From Paralithodes platypus (lineage: Eukaryota > Arthropoda > Malacostraca > Decapoda > Lithodidae): a stretch of 64,000 nucleotides of DNA. The notes under the pieces were generated by a model. The model was not told where the DNA came from. It saw nothing but the letters and a program-made list of their open reading frames with translations, and made no database searches. The stretch lies in contig CM064569.1 of assembly GCA_032716605.1 (NCBI GenBank), positions 12,059,493-12,123,492 of the forward strand. The letters are read 5' to 3'. Below are positions 11,099 to 20,446 of this stretch, one piece after another (position 1 is the first letter of the stretch; each line of letters starts with the position of its first letter). The translations under genes and the position numbers were made by a program.

Positions 11099-12508
11099 TC
11101 ACTGATCCGCCGAGACATGACAATCCCAACTCTCCTCCACCTGTGCCTCACTGCCCCCCTCTCCTTCTCCACCTTGGCCGCTGCAGACCAACACAGGGAC
11201 AGTAGGTTGCTCAGGTGGGCGCCTCACGAACTCTTTTAACAGGTTCACATGACAGAGCTGATTTTTCTTCTGCCTATCCGGAGTAGCCACAAGGTAATCT
11301 AGGTCAGACAACTTCCGCACGACCTTGTAAGGACCGACAAACTTGGCCGACAGGGGATGGCCTACTAAGGGTAATAATACCAAAACCTCCTGTCCTACAA
11401 CAAACTCCCGGAGCTTTGCTTTGATGTCATACCGATCCTTCATCAAGGCCTGATTATCTACCAAATTTCTCCCTGCCAACTCCAGGCTTTTCAGCATCCT
11501 GTCTCTACTCTCGAGGACATACTTAATTAGAGAACATGGCGACACAGTCCCTTGCCAGATCTCTCTCACCATGCTCAGAGGACCTCTAACCTGATGCCCG
11601 AAAACTAACTCGTTGGGGCTAAACCCAAGGCTCTCCCCAGGTAGCTCTCGTGCCGCAAACAAAACGTACGGTAACCCTAGGTCCCAATCCTTGCCATTCT
11701 CCAAACAGTAGCACCGCAACATGCTTTTCAAAGTGGAATGCCATCTTTCCAACACCCCTTGACTCTCTGGGTGATAAACTGAAGAGACAACCGTATTGAT
11801 CCCATGCTGCTGCATGGTCTATTTAAAGAGTGTGGACGTGAAATTCGACCCTTGGTCCAACTGAATTTCCTGCGGGTACCCGTATCTCGAGCAATACAAC
11901 AGCAAGTTTCGCACAACAGTTTTAGACTTGCCATTTCTCATAGGGTGTGCATCAGGGTAGCGAGTGGAGACGTCCATGAGGGTTAGCAAAAACCTGTTAC
12001 CTGCACTAGTGGGAGGCAGAGGGCCTACCATGTCGATGATAACCTTGCTGAAGGGAGGACCAATAGCAGGCACTGGGTGCAACAGAGCCTTAGGCATGCT
12101 CTGATTCGGCTTTCCCACCTTCTGGCAGGTACCACACATCGCCACCCAGGCCGAAACTTGGGCTTTAATACCTGGCCACCAGAACAACCTAGATAACGAG
12201 GCCAACGTTTTTCTCACACCCAAGTGACCTGCAAACGGAACATCGTGCGCCAACCACAACAGGCTATCACGACACTTCTCAGGGACCACCAACTGGTCAA
12301 CCACTCTTGCCCCACCATCCCAACTATGTCTGGGATCCAAAAAACGGCGGTACAGGATTCCCCCAACATGAACAAAATCTCCCGGCTTTGCATCCTCGTC
12401 CTCGTCGAGTTCAATAGCTCCGTTCCCACAACTCTCAAGCCCAGGATCTTCTACTTGCAACCGACATATATCCGAGGGTGCCAGCCTATCTAAATGCTCC
12501 TGAAGCAA
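11099..12508 (-). pseudogene. Element A integrase
   Basis: An HHCC zinc finger (HDVPFAGHLGVRKTL ... CGTCQ) is followed by the DDE core: VIIDMVGPLPP for the first Asp, LDQGSNFTS for the second, YHPESQGVLERWHSTLK for the Glu. The C-terminal part contains VGPYKVVRKLSDLDYLVATP and LCHVNLLKEFVRRPPE. It would insert element cDNA into chromosomes. It lies upstream of RT, inverted relative to ordinary Gypsy. In-frame stops: TAG at 11816-11818 inside the core and TGA at 11096-11098 before RT. The same TGA position is TGG (Trp) in element B. The catalytic triad itself is intact. Confidence 0.87.
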
Positions 12509-12571
12509 CTTGTGGCCACCCCCAATACTGGGCTGCTCAAGCCTTGCCTGCTCCGCCTGGGAACGTTTCTG

Positions 12572-14573
12572 TCACGGAGTGCTAACACGCCCTACCATGT
12601 CACTAGGGGGGACAGGTTCTGGGGCCACTCCGGACCTCATAATGGGTGCAAGTACCGAGTCACCAAGGAGTGTCGCTGGATCCAAACTCTTAACCCGACC
12701 AGCCTTGACTTTCTCCTTCCGACCCTTCCTCCGCTGGTCTAAAACTTGGGTACTAGGCTGTGACACCTGAGCGGACTGAGACCTGGTGACAGCACACGCC
12801 ATCTGCGGCATCTGGCACCTCTCGAGCAACTCTTGCCCCTCCCTACTCGAGTCGGCCGCCCTCTCGGCAACGACTAAGGGTGGAACCTCGGAAGTGGGCA
12901 CCGTAAAATCGTTGCCGGGAAGGAGGTCGACCCCCTCAACTGGCAATTTCTCCACCACGCCCACATCCAACTCCCGTGTCACACCGTCCACCTCAAGCTC
13001 CACTCTAACCAGCTGGTAAGACCACGTAGCATTGATGCCTTGAACCACAACAACTCGAGCCGCGTTAATAGGCTTGCCAGTGAAATTCTTAACAAGTGTC
13101 TGGGAAGCACCCGTATCACGCAGCAACTCAAGCCTATGCTCCACACCAGCCCACCTCACAGTGCCGTGCCCCCTATGACCACAAAAAACATCACGGACGG
13201 GTGACGAGCCCTCCTGCTGCTTCTGCACCGGCGATGACTTCGCAACCGACTGTTTACCCCGGGCAAACGCGGAAGACCTCAAAGACACGCCGATGTTGCT
13301 CACTAGTGACACCACTGCTGTAGGCGGTGCGCTCGGGCATGAGCGCGCAATATGCCCCTTCTTATGACACTTGAAACATTCCACTTCACTCTTGGACTTC
13401 CCCTGAGGTGGGTAAGGGCCATGGCCTTTCTTTAACGGGAAGGTTTTCGACTTGGGATCATAATTGGCAACAGTACTCTTAAATGGATAATTAGTTGTGT
13501 CATTAATTCGGGGGGGTGGAGTGGTACGCCACTTGTTACCTGCCTCAGCTCTCTGTGCAGACCCGCACCCACGAATCAATGACAACCTGAGGTCAGCCAG
13601 CTCAGCCGCCTCCTGCAGAGTTTTCGGTCGCTTTTCTTTCAGGTTAAGAGTCAAGTCACTGCCAATACATTTTAAAAATTGTTCTAACAACACTAATTGC
13701 TTTACTGCATCAAAAGTAGTTGTCTTCTCCGACCTCAACCAATTTTCAAATGCATCTGACAGCTCTCTAGCGTGTTCCAGGAAAGTACTCTCCTTTCTTT
13801 TAGGAACAGCCCGAAACTTCAGCCTATAGGTCTCTGGCTGTAGCTCATACGCCCTCAGGACAGCCTCTTTCAACAACTCATAATTCACACAGGAATCTAG
13901 GGGCAAAGCATCGTACGCCTTGAGTGCTTTCCCCGTCAATCGTGAAGAAACAAGGGCTGCCCACTTCTCCTCGGGCCATTGGTGCTCCCGGCACTTTTTC
14001 TCAAAACGGAGAAAGAATTCTGTAACTCCTAACTCATCAAACACTGGAACCAACTTTAGTAGATGCAACAGGGACTGGTCATGGGCTCGATCCCCCTGGA
14101 CGACCCGGTTCCTCGTCACCTCTACCCGAGTTTTCTCTAGGTCAATATCGGCACAATACCTTGCAGACTCAAACTTGAGCTCAGCCTCTCGCTGCTTGAG
14201 CTCAGCCTCATACCTATACTTGAGCTCAGACTCATGCTTCTGCTGCTCGAGATCAGCCTGTCGCTCCTGCTTTCGCTGCTCGAGTTTGGCGAGCTCGAAC
14301 TGAAACAACATCTCGGAAGACAAACCCTGAGGAGGGGGTGCTACTACCGGGGACCCACCCAGTGAGTCACTTAGAGGCATACCCAACCGCCAGCGGGCCT
14401 CGGCCTGCGGGAACGTACTCCAAAAGAATCCGAGCATCCTCCTCATTGTTCACCACCCGAATGCCGTTAAACAACTCCACCTTCTCCACCTCCTCGCCTG
14501 TCTCTCGCACTGTGCCCTCACTATGCTCAGACCCGTCCAGTGACATGATGGAGTCAACAACAAAAAATCTCAA
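12572..14573 (-). pseudogene. Element A Gag (SCAN-like) and protease
   Basis: A start near 14573 or 14543 (MSLDGSEHSEG) needs a one-base shift near 14395 to join the main frame, which runs 14446-12572. A charged coiled-coil-like region (KLEQRKQERQADLEQQKHES) precedes a capsid segment whose second half (YRLKFRAVPKRKESTFLEH, LRSEKTTTFDAVKQLVLLEQ, EKRPKTLQEAAELADL) has the pattern of the SCAN domain, which is thought to derive from Gmr1-type capsids. A CCHC knuckle (CFKCHKKGHIARSC) follows, then a protease with LLRDTGASQTLV. The frame stops at TGA 12572-12574 and continues in frame into integrase. Confidence 0.82.
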
Positions 14574-14792
14574 GTCAAGACAAAAATAGCCAAACTCTCA
14601 CGTAGCTTTATTCACCAAAAATATTCGAAGATGTTCTTGAGTGCAATACTAGGTCACCAATAAACTCCAACAAGTTCTATATATCCACAAAACAATGTCC
14701 ACTGCCAACACTGCGAGAAATAAATTCAACCCCAAATGGCAATAAGATTTCTCAAAAAAAAAAAAAAAATGCAATATTCAGTTCACTATATA

Positions 14793-14809
14793 CTGGTCTA
14801 AGGTCCCCA
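14793..14809 (-). promoter_or_regulatory. Primer-binding site of element A
   Basis: Two bases after the 5' LTR end the minus strand reads TGGGGACCTTAGACCAG, pairing with a tRNA 3' end of the type ..GGTCCCCA. The tRNA is not identified. The remaining leader to Gag (14574-14792) is non-coding, with an A run at 14755-14769. Confidence 0.6.
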
Positions 14810-14811
14810 TT

Positions 14812-15079
14812 TGTTACGACCGGCACTACGAAATAAACAAGGCCACTTAATAATGAATTAGATAATAGGCTATATCTGCAACAACGGTACGCTAATTCCA
14901 AACCCTCGAACTATTACGCCGGTGAACAAAACACTTAAACCCTCCAGAGTTTCCACTGGATAACGGGGTATCAATTAACTGGATTTTAGTGCACTACTAC
15001 AAAGGCTTTCCGGTGACGGCAAAGCCTACTCACAACAGGAGTAATTTACGTTAATAAAATGCTCTTAAGTAATAACAAT
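14812..15079 (-). repeat. 5' LTR of element A, truncated
   Basis: It matches 7447-7714 with scattered differences and a few small indels, then stops abruptly after AATAACAAT. The other ~1.5 kb of the LTR is not found anywhere to the right in this window, so the break is a deletion or an insertion whose far side lies outside. Confidence 0.85.
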
Positions 15080-15464
15080 CCCAGCAAACATTGAACAATC
15101 GGCCCGATACAGAGTTAATAACGGCCTTCTAATTTTTGATAGTATCGGCCCAATAACCGTAGTTTTTGTTGGCGTCACCGTCCCAATTTATTTTAGTTTT
15201 CCGTTTGCACACCAACCTTCGATGGAACTTTATTGGCCCGTTAACCCGGGAGCTGCGGGGAGACTCTTAAGAGTTCCCCCGGCGGACTGCGGGGAGACTC
15301 TTAAGAGCAGAGCTTTTGAACGCGTACCAAAACCGCGTGTTTATAGCCAGGCGGCTGAAAATTGGTGTGGGTATAGTACTACATGTCAACTCTCGACACC
15401 ACCCCGCCAAACGCTCGCCCCGCACTCGTGCAAGCACCACCGCGCTAGTAACCACGCACTAGTC
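15080..15464. other. 5' flank of the piggyBac transposase region
   Basis: It begins CCCAGCAAACATTGAACAAT at the LTR break. It contains ATCGGCCCGATA / TATCGGCCCAATA motifs and a repeated CTGCGGGGAGACTCTTAAGAG (about 15253 and 15286). No TTAA-flanked piggyBac terminus could be matched at both ends. This may be the 5' untranslated part of the piggyBac element or a separate insertion. Confidence 0.4.
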
Positions 15465-16048
15465 ATGGAGCCCACACGTCCCTCACGCTCGCTCCCTGAT
15501 GACACAACCAGCCCTCCTTCTGGTGGTGTTAGCCGCCGTGGAAGGCAGAGGGTGGCTGCTAAAGACGCTAGCTACCAGTACGACACGCCCTACAGCTCGG
15601 AGGACGAAACACCTGCACCCAAAGCACGAAAAACACGTGCAAGCACGAGAAAGGTACAGAGGTCATTGGTGTTTCGGGACACTGCCACCACGACCCAGGC
15701 CACTGCAACAACCACTACCACCACCACTGCCACCACTGCCACCCCTGCCACCCCTGCCACCGGTACCAGCGACGCAGGAGGCCGCCCTAGGGCTGCATAA
15801 CCTGCGGGGGCAGGAAAAATTAAAGGCACGGGCATAGGGAAGAGAACCCGTACGCCAGCCACAGTGCCCCTACCACCACCACCACCACCAGCCGCCCCTG
15901 GCCCGGCTGCCCCTGCCGCCCCTGCTGCCCCTGCCACTCCTGCCACCGGTACCAGCGACGCAGGAGGCCGCCCTAGGGCTGCAGAACCTGCGGGGGCAGG
16001 AAAATTAAAGGCACGGGCGTAGGGAAGAGAACCCGTACGCCAGCCACA
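15465..16048 (+). pseudogene. piggyBac transposase N-terminal region, broken by a duplication
   Basis: A Met at 15465 (MEPTRPSRSLPDDTTSP) opens a basic, low-complexity N-terminal tail (RRGRQR, KARKTRASTRK), then a Thr/Ala/Pro tract. An internal duplication of about 190 bp follows. The first copy ends its frame with TAA near 15798, where the second copy has GAA. The second copy has one A fewer in GCAGGAAAATT, which shifts the frame to a stop near 16020. Translation from 15465 therefore cannot reach the catalytic domain in this copy. Confidence 0.6.
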
Positions 16049-16130
16049 GTGCCCCTACCACCACCACCACCACCACCAGCCGCCCCTGGCCCGGCTGCCC
16101 CTGCCGCCCCTGCTGCCCCTGCCGCCCCTG
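15758..16130 (+). repeat. Direct duplication (~190-bp unit) in the piggyBac N-terminus
   Basis: Both units contain GGTACCAGCGACGCAGG, CCCGTACGCCAGCCACAG and a CCACCACCA tract followed by CCCCTGGCCCGGCTGCC. Their few differences are exactly the stop codon and the single-base frameshift that break the frame. Confidence 0.8.
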
Positions 16131-18352
16131 CCCAAGGAACAGGGAAGGGGAAGGGGAAGGGGAAAGGGAGAGGGAAAGCGACTGCTGGCCCTGCTGGCCC
16201 TGGTGTCCCTGCCGGCCCTGCTGCCCCTGTTGCCCCTGCTGCCCCTGCCGCCCATGCCGCCCCTGCCCAAGGAACAGAGAGAAGGGCGACAGGCACCACC
16301 ATCATCTTGCCATCAAGGCCACGCACCACTGCTGCCCCTGCCGCCGCCCCTGCCGCCGCCCCTGCCACCGCCTCTGCTGTCCCTGTCCATAAGACTCCCG
16401 CACGTGCAAAAGTGACCCGGAAAACTCTGACACCATCAAAGTATGCCGCCCTGCTGTTTGATGGTGATTCGCAGGACATTGGCAGCCCAGGTTTCGACGA
16501 CGAAGCCCTAGCACGGGACCAAGGGTGGGGGGATTTGGGAGTGGACAGTGGGAGTGAGTCCGACGTTGGTGACGAGAATGAGGAAGAGCATCGTCTGTCA
16601 AGTGAAGAGGAGGGTGATGATGATGCAGTGCTGTATCGCGACCATGGAAGCGATATTTCAGACGATGAAGCAGACGCAGACGACATTGCGATCCCTGAGC
16701 TGCCTTCGTTCGATTGGTCTGACGGGGTCAATTTTGTACCTGACGTGCCCCAGTTCAATCCTGGGACGTCAGGAACAACTGACGACTGGCCCTGTGACGA
16801 TCAAACGAACGAAAGCGACTTCTTTCTCGCTTTTTTCGACATGGAGGTAATGACGTACATCGTTGCCCAAACAAACGCCTACTACAGGTGGGTGTTTGGC
16901 AGATTGGACGTCCTTTCTCCAAAAGCGAGAATACGAGGCTGGGTGGATACGACTGTGGAAGAATTTATGACGTTCTTTGCCTTGTTGTTCCTCATGCCTC
17001 TGATCAAGAAGCATGTGTTGCAACACTATTGGAAGCACGACCCTCTCATCGCCACCCCAACTTTCAATAAGTTCATGACTCGTGACAGATTTTTGTTGCT
17101 GCTAAGATTTATGCACTTTGCAGACAACGAAAATCCTAACAGGATTGACAGGATATGGAAAGTTCGGGATGTGTTCACCATGTTGTTGGAGAGGTATAGG
17201 AAATACTTTTACCCCTTCCTCAATTTGGTGATTGATGAGTCGCTCGTGCTCTTCAAAGGACGTCTTGTTTTCAAGCAGTATATCCCCTTGAAAAGGCATA
17301 GGTTCGGAATCAAGCTCTTCGTTCTGTGTGACTGCGAAACTGGAATAGTGCTTGACATGATCGTGTACACAGGCACTGACATTGACATACCGAAAGCCGC
17401 TGCCAATGACCCCATGGGCATGTCAGGTGCCATCGTCAGGAAAATGTTGGCACCTTACCTGGGCAAAGGCCACATCATCTACACTGACAACTGGTATACT
17501 TCTCCTGCTCTCTGCCAGTTTCTTCATGACAACCAAACGGGGTCATGTGGGACTGTCAGAAAGACAAGAAAGTTTATGCCAAAGTTCACAGGTGATGTCA
17601 TTCCTCTCACAGATGCCTCCTCCAGTGACACACCTTCAGAAGACGACCTGGCCCAGGAACACCGCGAGAGGCATGTGAGAAGAAGGCGACGAAAGGGGCA
17701 GAAATACAAGCAGCTCGAGAAGTGTGGGAAACTGATAGCCCTGAAGTGGAAGGATAAGCGAGACGTCCACCTGCTTTCCACCGTCCACACAGGTGCCCAG
17801 ATGGATTCTGGCAAAATCCACTACCGAACCAGGAAGACAATCTACAAGCCCGACATGGTAGTGGACTACACTAAGAACATGCGCCTGGTGGACAAGTCTG
17901 AGTGTCAGCTGTCAGGCGTTGAGTGTCTGAGGAAGACTGTGAAGTGGCATCACAAGCTCTTCCTCCACCTAGTTGATATCACGATGCTCAACGCCTACAA
18001 CTTGTGGTTGGTGAAAAAGGATATGGCCCCAAACCAGAAGCTGAAATTCCGGGAGTTCGTCTACAACGTCTCATACCAACTCCTGGAGAAGTATGGCACC
18101 ACCACTCACAGACGTACGGCATGGCGTGGGGATCACGTTCCTGACCGCATCCAGCTGGGTGTCGAAAGACACTACCCCATCAACACTGAGATGCTTGGCA
18201 CTCGTCACAGGCAGGCGCAGTGCACCGTCTGCAGCTCCAGTGTCAGGAAACCCCATGTCACCAAAAGAGTCACCTCAATGTGCGCCGAGTGCAAAGTTCC
18301 ACTCTGCCTGGGTGACTGCTTGAGGGACTACCACACCTTCAAGAATTATTGA
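16049..18352 (+). CDS. piggyBac-family transposase, catalytic region open (767 codons)
   Basis: After a Pro/Ala/Gly-rich and then acidic N-terminal third (residues 1-260), the DDE_Tnp_1_7 fold is recognisable: WVDTTVEEFMTFFALLF, HYWKHDPLIATPTFNKFM, RFLLLLRFMHFADNEN, then FLNLVIDESLVLFKGR (Asp about residue 396), HRFGIKLFVLCD, IIYTDNWYTSPAL (Asp about 479) and WKDKRDVHLLSTVH. The C-terminus is a cysteine-rich zinc-binding domain (C-x2-C, C-x2-C, C-x3-C-x3-H, residues about 715-767), which binds the element ends in this family. It would cut and paste at TTAA. The frame is uninterrupted, but its N-terminus is lost upstream, and the Met at 16049 is simply the first in frame. GC content is far above the surroundings. 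Confidence 0.88.
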   Translation: MPLPPPPPPPAAPGPAAPAAPAAPAAPAQGTGKGKGKGKGRGKATAGPAGPGVPAGPAAPVAPAAPAAHAAPAQGTERRATGTTIILPSRPRTTAAPAAAPAAAPATASAVPVHKTPARAKVTRKTLTPSKYAALLFDGDSQDIGSPGFDDEALARDQGWGDLGVDSGSESDVGDENEEEHRLSSEEEGDDDAVLYRDHGSDISDDEADADDIAIPELPSFDWSDGVNFVPDVPQFNPGTSGTTDDWPCDDQTNESDFFLAFFDMEVMTYIVAQTNAYYRWVFGRLDVLSPKARIRGWVDTTVEEFMTFFALLFLMPLIKKHVLQHYWKHDPLIATPTFNKFMTRDRFLLLLRFMHFADNENPNRIDRIWKVRDVFTMLLERYRKYFYPFLNLVIDESLVLFKGRLVFKQYIPLKRHRFGIKLFVLCDCETGIVLDMIVYTGTDIDIPKAAANDPMGMSGAIVRKMLAPYLGKGHIIYTDNWYTSPALCQFLHDNQTGSCGTVRKTRKFMPKFTGDVIPLTDASSSDTPSEDDLAQEHRERHVRRRRRKGQKYKQLEKCGKLIALKWKDKRDVHLLSTVHTGAQMDSGKIHYRTRKTIYKPDMVVDYTKNMRLVDKSECQLSGVECLRKTVKWHHKLFLHLVDITMLNAYNLWLVKKDMAPNQKLKFREFVYNVSYQLLEKYGTTTHRRTAWRGDHVPDRIQLGVERHYPINTEMLGTRHRQAQCTVCSSSVRKPHVTKRVTSMCAECKVPLCLGDCLRDYHTFKNY

Positions 18353-18357
18353 GTGTC

Positions 18358-18440
18358 GCCCTGCCCTGCCCTGCCCTGGACTCGCCCCGTGCCCTGCCCT
18401 GGACTCGCCCCCTGCCCCGCCCTGTCCTGGACTCGCGCCC
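18358..18440 (+). repeat. GC-rich minisatellite after the piggyBac stop
   Basis: CCCTGCCCTGGACTCGCCCC-like units repeat about three times immediately after the transposase stop codon, with drift between units. Confidence 0.65.
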
Positions 18441-18767
18441 TACCTTACCTGACCTGACCTAATTGATCACGCTACCTCATAATGTAACATATATATTATA
18501 TAATGTATAAGTTCCAAAGATGTCCCTGTGATATAGCTTTTACATTATATAATTGTATGTTTCATTATTTAGTTTATAAGTTTCAAAGATTTACATGTAA
18601 TATGCCTTATTTTTTTAGTATATCAATATATATGTTTGTTATTAGCCAAAGTAATGTGTATATAATTATTTTCTTACCTCAAATGAATTGTACAAAAATA
18701 AATATGTTTCAACAAATCCTGTCAAACCTACTAAGATAATAAAAAAAAACAATAAAAAAACAACAAA
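18441..18767. other. AT-rich 3' flank of the piggyBac region
   Basis: There is no coding signal. AAATAAA-type signals (near 18698) could serve polyadenylation. A diverged direct repeat with TATAAGTTYCAAAGAT occurs at about 18507 and 18577. Confidence 0.35.
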
Positions 18768-18850
18768 ACAAGGTCATGTCATTGTATTCTTACAATATGA
18801 TATATTCTATGAATATTTCATATTGTTTGAATACAATGGCATGATCTTGT
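18768..18850. repeat. 83-bp near-perfect palindrome
   Basis: The left arm ACAAGGTCATGTCATTGTAT and following bases pair with the right arm ending ATACAATGGCATGATCTTGT, around a centre at ATATTCTATGAATAT. There are only a few mismatches. It could fold as a long hairpin, possibly an element terminus or a small foldback element. Confidence 0.8.
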
Positions 18851-18889
18851 AAAACAAAAAATTTATCAAAAATGTTCCTTCCCCATAAC

Positions 18890-18970
18890 CCCCTCCTGGA
18901 TTCGATCACACAACCCTACCACACTTTGAGTTTTCCAGTCCGCGACCTTACCAACCATGCCACAGGAGCT
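18890..18970 (-). repeat. tRNA-derived sequence (SINE head or tRNA pseudogene)
   Basis: On the minus strand an A-box-like TGGCATGGTTGGTAAGG is followed at the usual distance by a B-box-like GATCGAATCC. AGCTCCT near the 5' end can pair with AGGAGGG at the 3' end over five of seven positions. The D and T arms are recognisable but the anticodon arm is not clean, so a functional tRNA is unlikely. Confidence 0.55.
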
Positions 18971-19036
18971 CATACCAAATATCACTCAAAACTTCGTGTC
19001 TACAATCGAAATGACAATATACAAAAAAAAATGAAT

Positions 19037-19074
19037 TATCCCACCAATTTACGTTTGTAAATTGATGGGATTAT
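19037..19074. repeat. Short hairpin, ~17-bp arms
   Basis: ATCCCACCAATTTACG faces TGTAAATTGATGGGAT across a tiny loop. It lies just downstream of the DIRS recombinase frame, where DIRS elements have inverted terminal sequences, but a matching copy at the other end was not found. Confidence 0.5.
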
Positions 19075-19125
19075 CAATTATATCATGCCAAGGTTTATAA
19101 AAGTTTGTCTCTGTCAAGAATTAGT

Positions 19126-20386
19126 AATTATATAACTTTATTCTGTCAAAAATTGCCCAAACACTCAACAAAATTGCCCCTCTCAGTGCGACTACTATAC
19201 ATGTGCGAGAAGATTTCATGAGATTCACAGACAGGTAACGTGTTAAGAAAGTGTGATTAGATGACCATAGCTTGGTATGTTGAATATCATCAAGAGAGTA
19301 ATTATGTAGGAATCTGAGTGATGCTGCCCATTTCCGGATAGTGTGTGATCTAGCAAGAACGCCCGGGTTACTCTCTCTCTAATTACTTCTACCAATAACG
19401 CAGCCAGCTGTCGTTTACCTGTCCGTGAAACCCAGAGAGGTCCCGCCTGAGTTGGCCGAGATTCCCGCATAAATAAAATTAGTGATTGCACCGGGCAAAG
19501 TAAATGGTGCTTATCGCACTGTTTCAGAGCAGGAACTTCGAACTCTGTAAAAATATGAATACTGTGTTCATTTTTTAGCAATGAAATTGGGAGCAGGAGC
19601 AATATGTACACTCATGTTGCGCCTCGAGAACCTTAAGCAAGATGGCTCCGAACACATCGCCGCCAACTCAGACACCCTATCACCCGTGGCCAGTGCCATT
19701 AGAAAAATGGCTTTCTTAAGTTTTACATCGAAAGGAGGATTATGACAATATTTACGGGAATGAAGCATTTCAAGGGTCAAATCAAGAGACTAGGTGGGTG
19801 TGAGTTGACGTGGAGGAGGGCGAAGCCGGAAGCAAGACCGCATGAACCCCTTTTCCTCCGCCTCTGGCACGGACAGACCAATTAAATCGAAAACAAGTGT
19901 CTGAATTGCTGTGAGGTGATTCCTTAATGTGACAACTGACAACTTTTGTATATCAAAAAGGTAATTTAAATAATTAAACACCAGAGCCACCGAGGATTGT
20001 TGTTGATCAGTTTCTACGATCCAGGTAGTAAATGACTTCCCTTCCAATGAGATTGATACTGTCTTTGTGTTGATTGAGCATACTGATTAATCAACTTGTG
20101 AGTCGCGGCTTCCCTAAACTGGCCTAGCCACTTGGCCTTCTGAATATCCATAAGGCAAAAGTCAGCGAGGTCTTGAGGTTTCCAATTATGTCTTAAGTGG
20201 AATTAAGAGATTGGAAGCGGCACCGGGTTCTCGCACCACGTCTTTAATTGATTGTACCTAACTTGAGCCGGCCACAACGGCGCGATCATCGAGACCATAC
20301 CTCGATAACCCCGTCGTTTATGAACTACTTTGCACATTAAGGATGCGTCTGGAGGTGGAAATAGATAAATGGAGCTCCATTTGTTC
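19126..20386 (-). pseudogene. DIRS tyrosine recombinase
   Basis: Starting at WNKWSSIYLFPPP (20386), a linker leads to the recombinase: core-binding part FNYLNYLFDIQKLSVVTLRN, catalytic Arg in MALATGDRVSELAAM (about 19700), HLLCPVQSLILFMRESRP, then HTIRKWAASLRFLHNYSL (H-x-x-R box, about 19345) and TRYLSVNLMKS, with the nucleophilic Tyr near 19238. The frame ends near 19126. It is broken by a stop after 20203, a stop near 19789 and frameshifts near 19570 and 19350, but the Arg, His-x-x-Arg and Tyr residues are all visible across frames. It would recombine circular element DNA into the genome. Confidence 0.78.
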
Positions 20387-20446
20387 CAGTCTGTATGTAT
20401 ATGATTTATTGAGGCAACAGCATTCTTAAGTATCTGTATGTAACAC

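Larger units (their letters stand above)
7447..15079 (-). mobile_element. Ty3/Gypsy element A, Gmr1-like (integrase before RT)
   Basis: Minus-strand order from right to left: truncated 5' LTR (14812-15079), primer-binding site, Gag with SCAN-like region and zinc knuckle, DTG protease, integrase (zinc finger, core, C-terminal part), reverse transcriptase, RNase H, 3' untranslated region, polypurine tract, 3' LTR (7447-9243). Gag-protease, integrase and RT lie in a single reading frame broken by three stop codons (12572, 11816, 11096). A frameshift sits in a 19-base G run (10295-10313). Standard Gypsy order is protease-RT-RNase H-integrase; the order here is that of the Gmr1 lineage and of Ty1/Copia. 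LTR copies look about 95 percent identical. Confidence 0.85.

Noticed and set aside
15590..16758. Long minus-strand Ala/Gly/Ser-rich frames
   Set aside because: Antisense shadows of the GC-rich piggyBac N-terminus with no motif.
18890..18970. Functional tRNA gene
   Set aside because: Anticodon arm not formed and acceptor only partly paired; read as SINE head or pseudogene.
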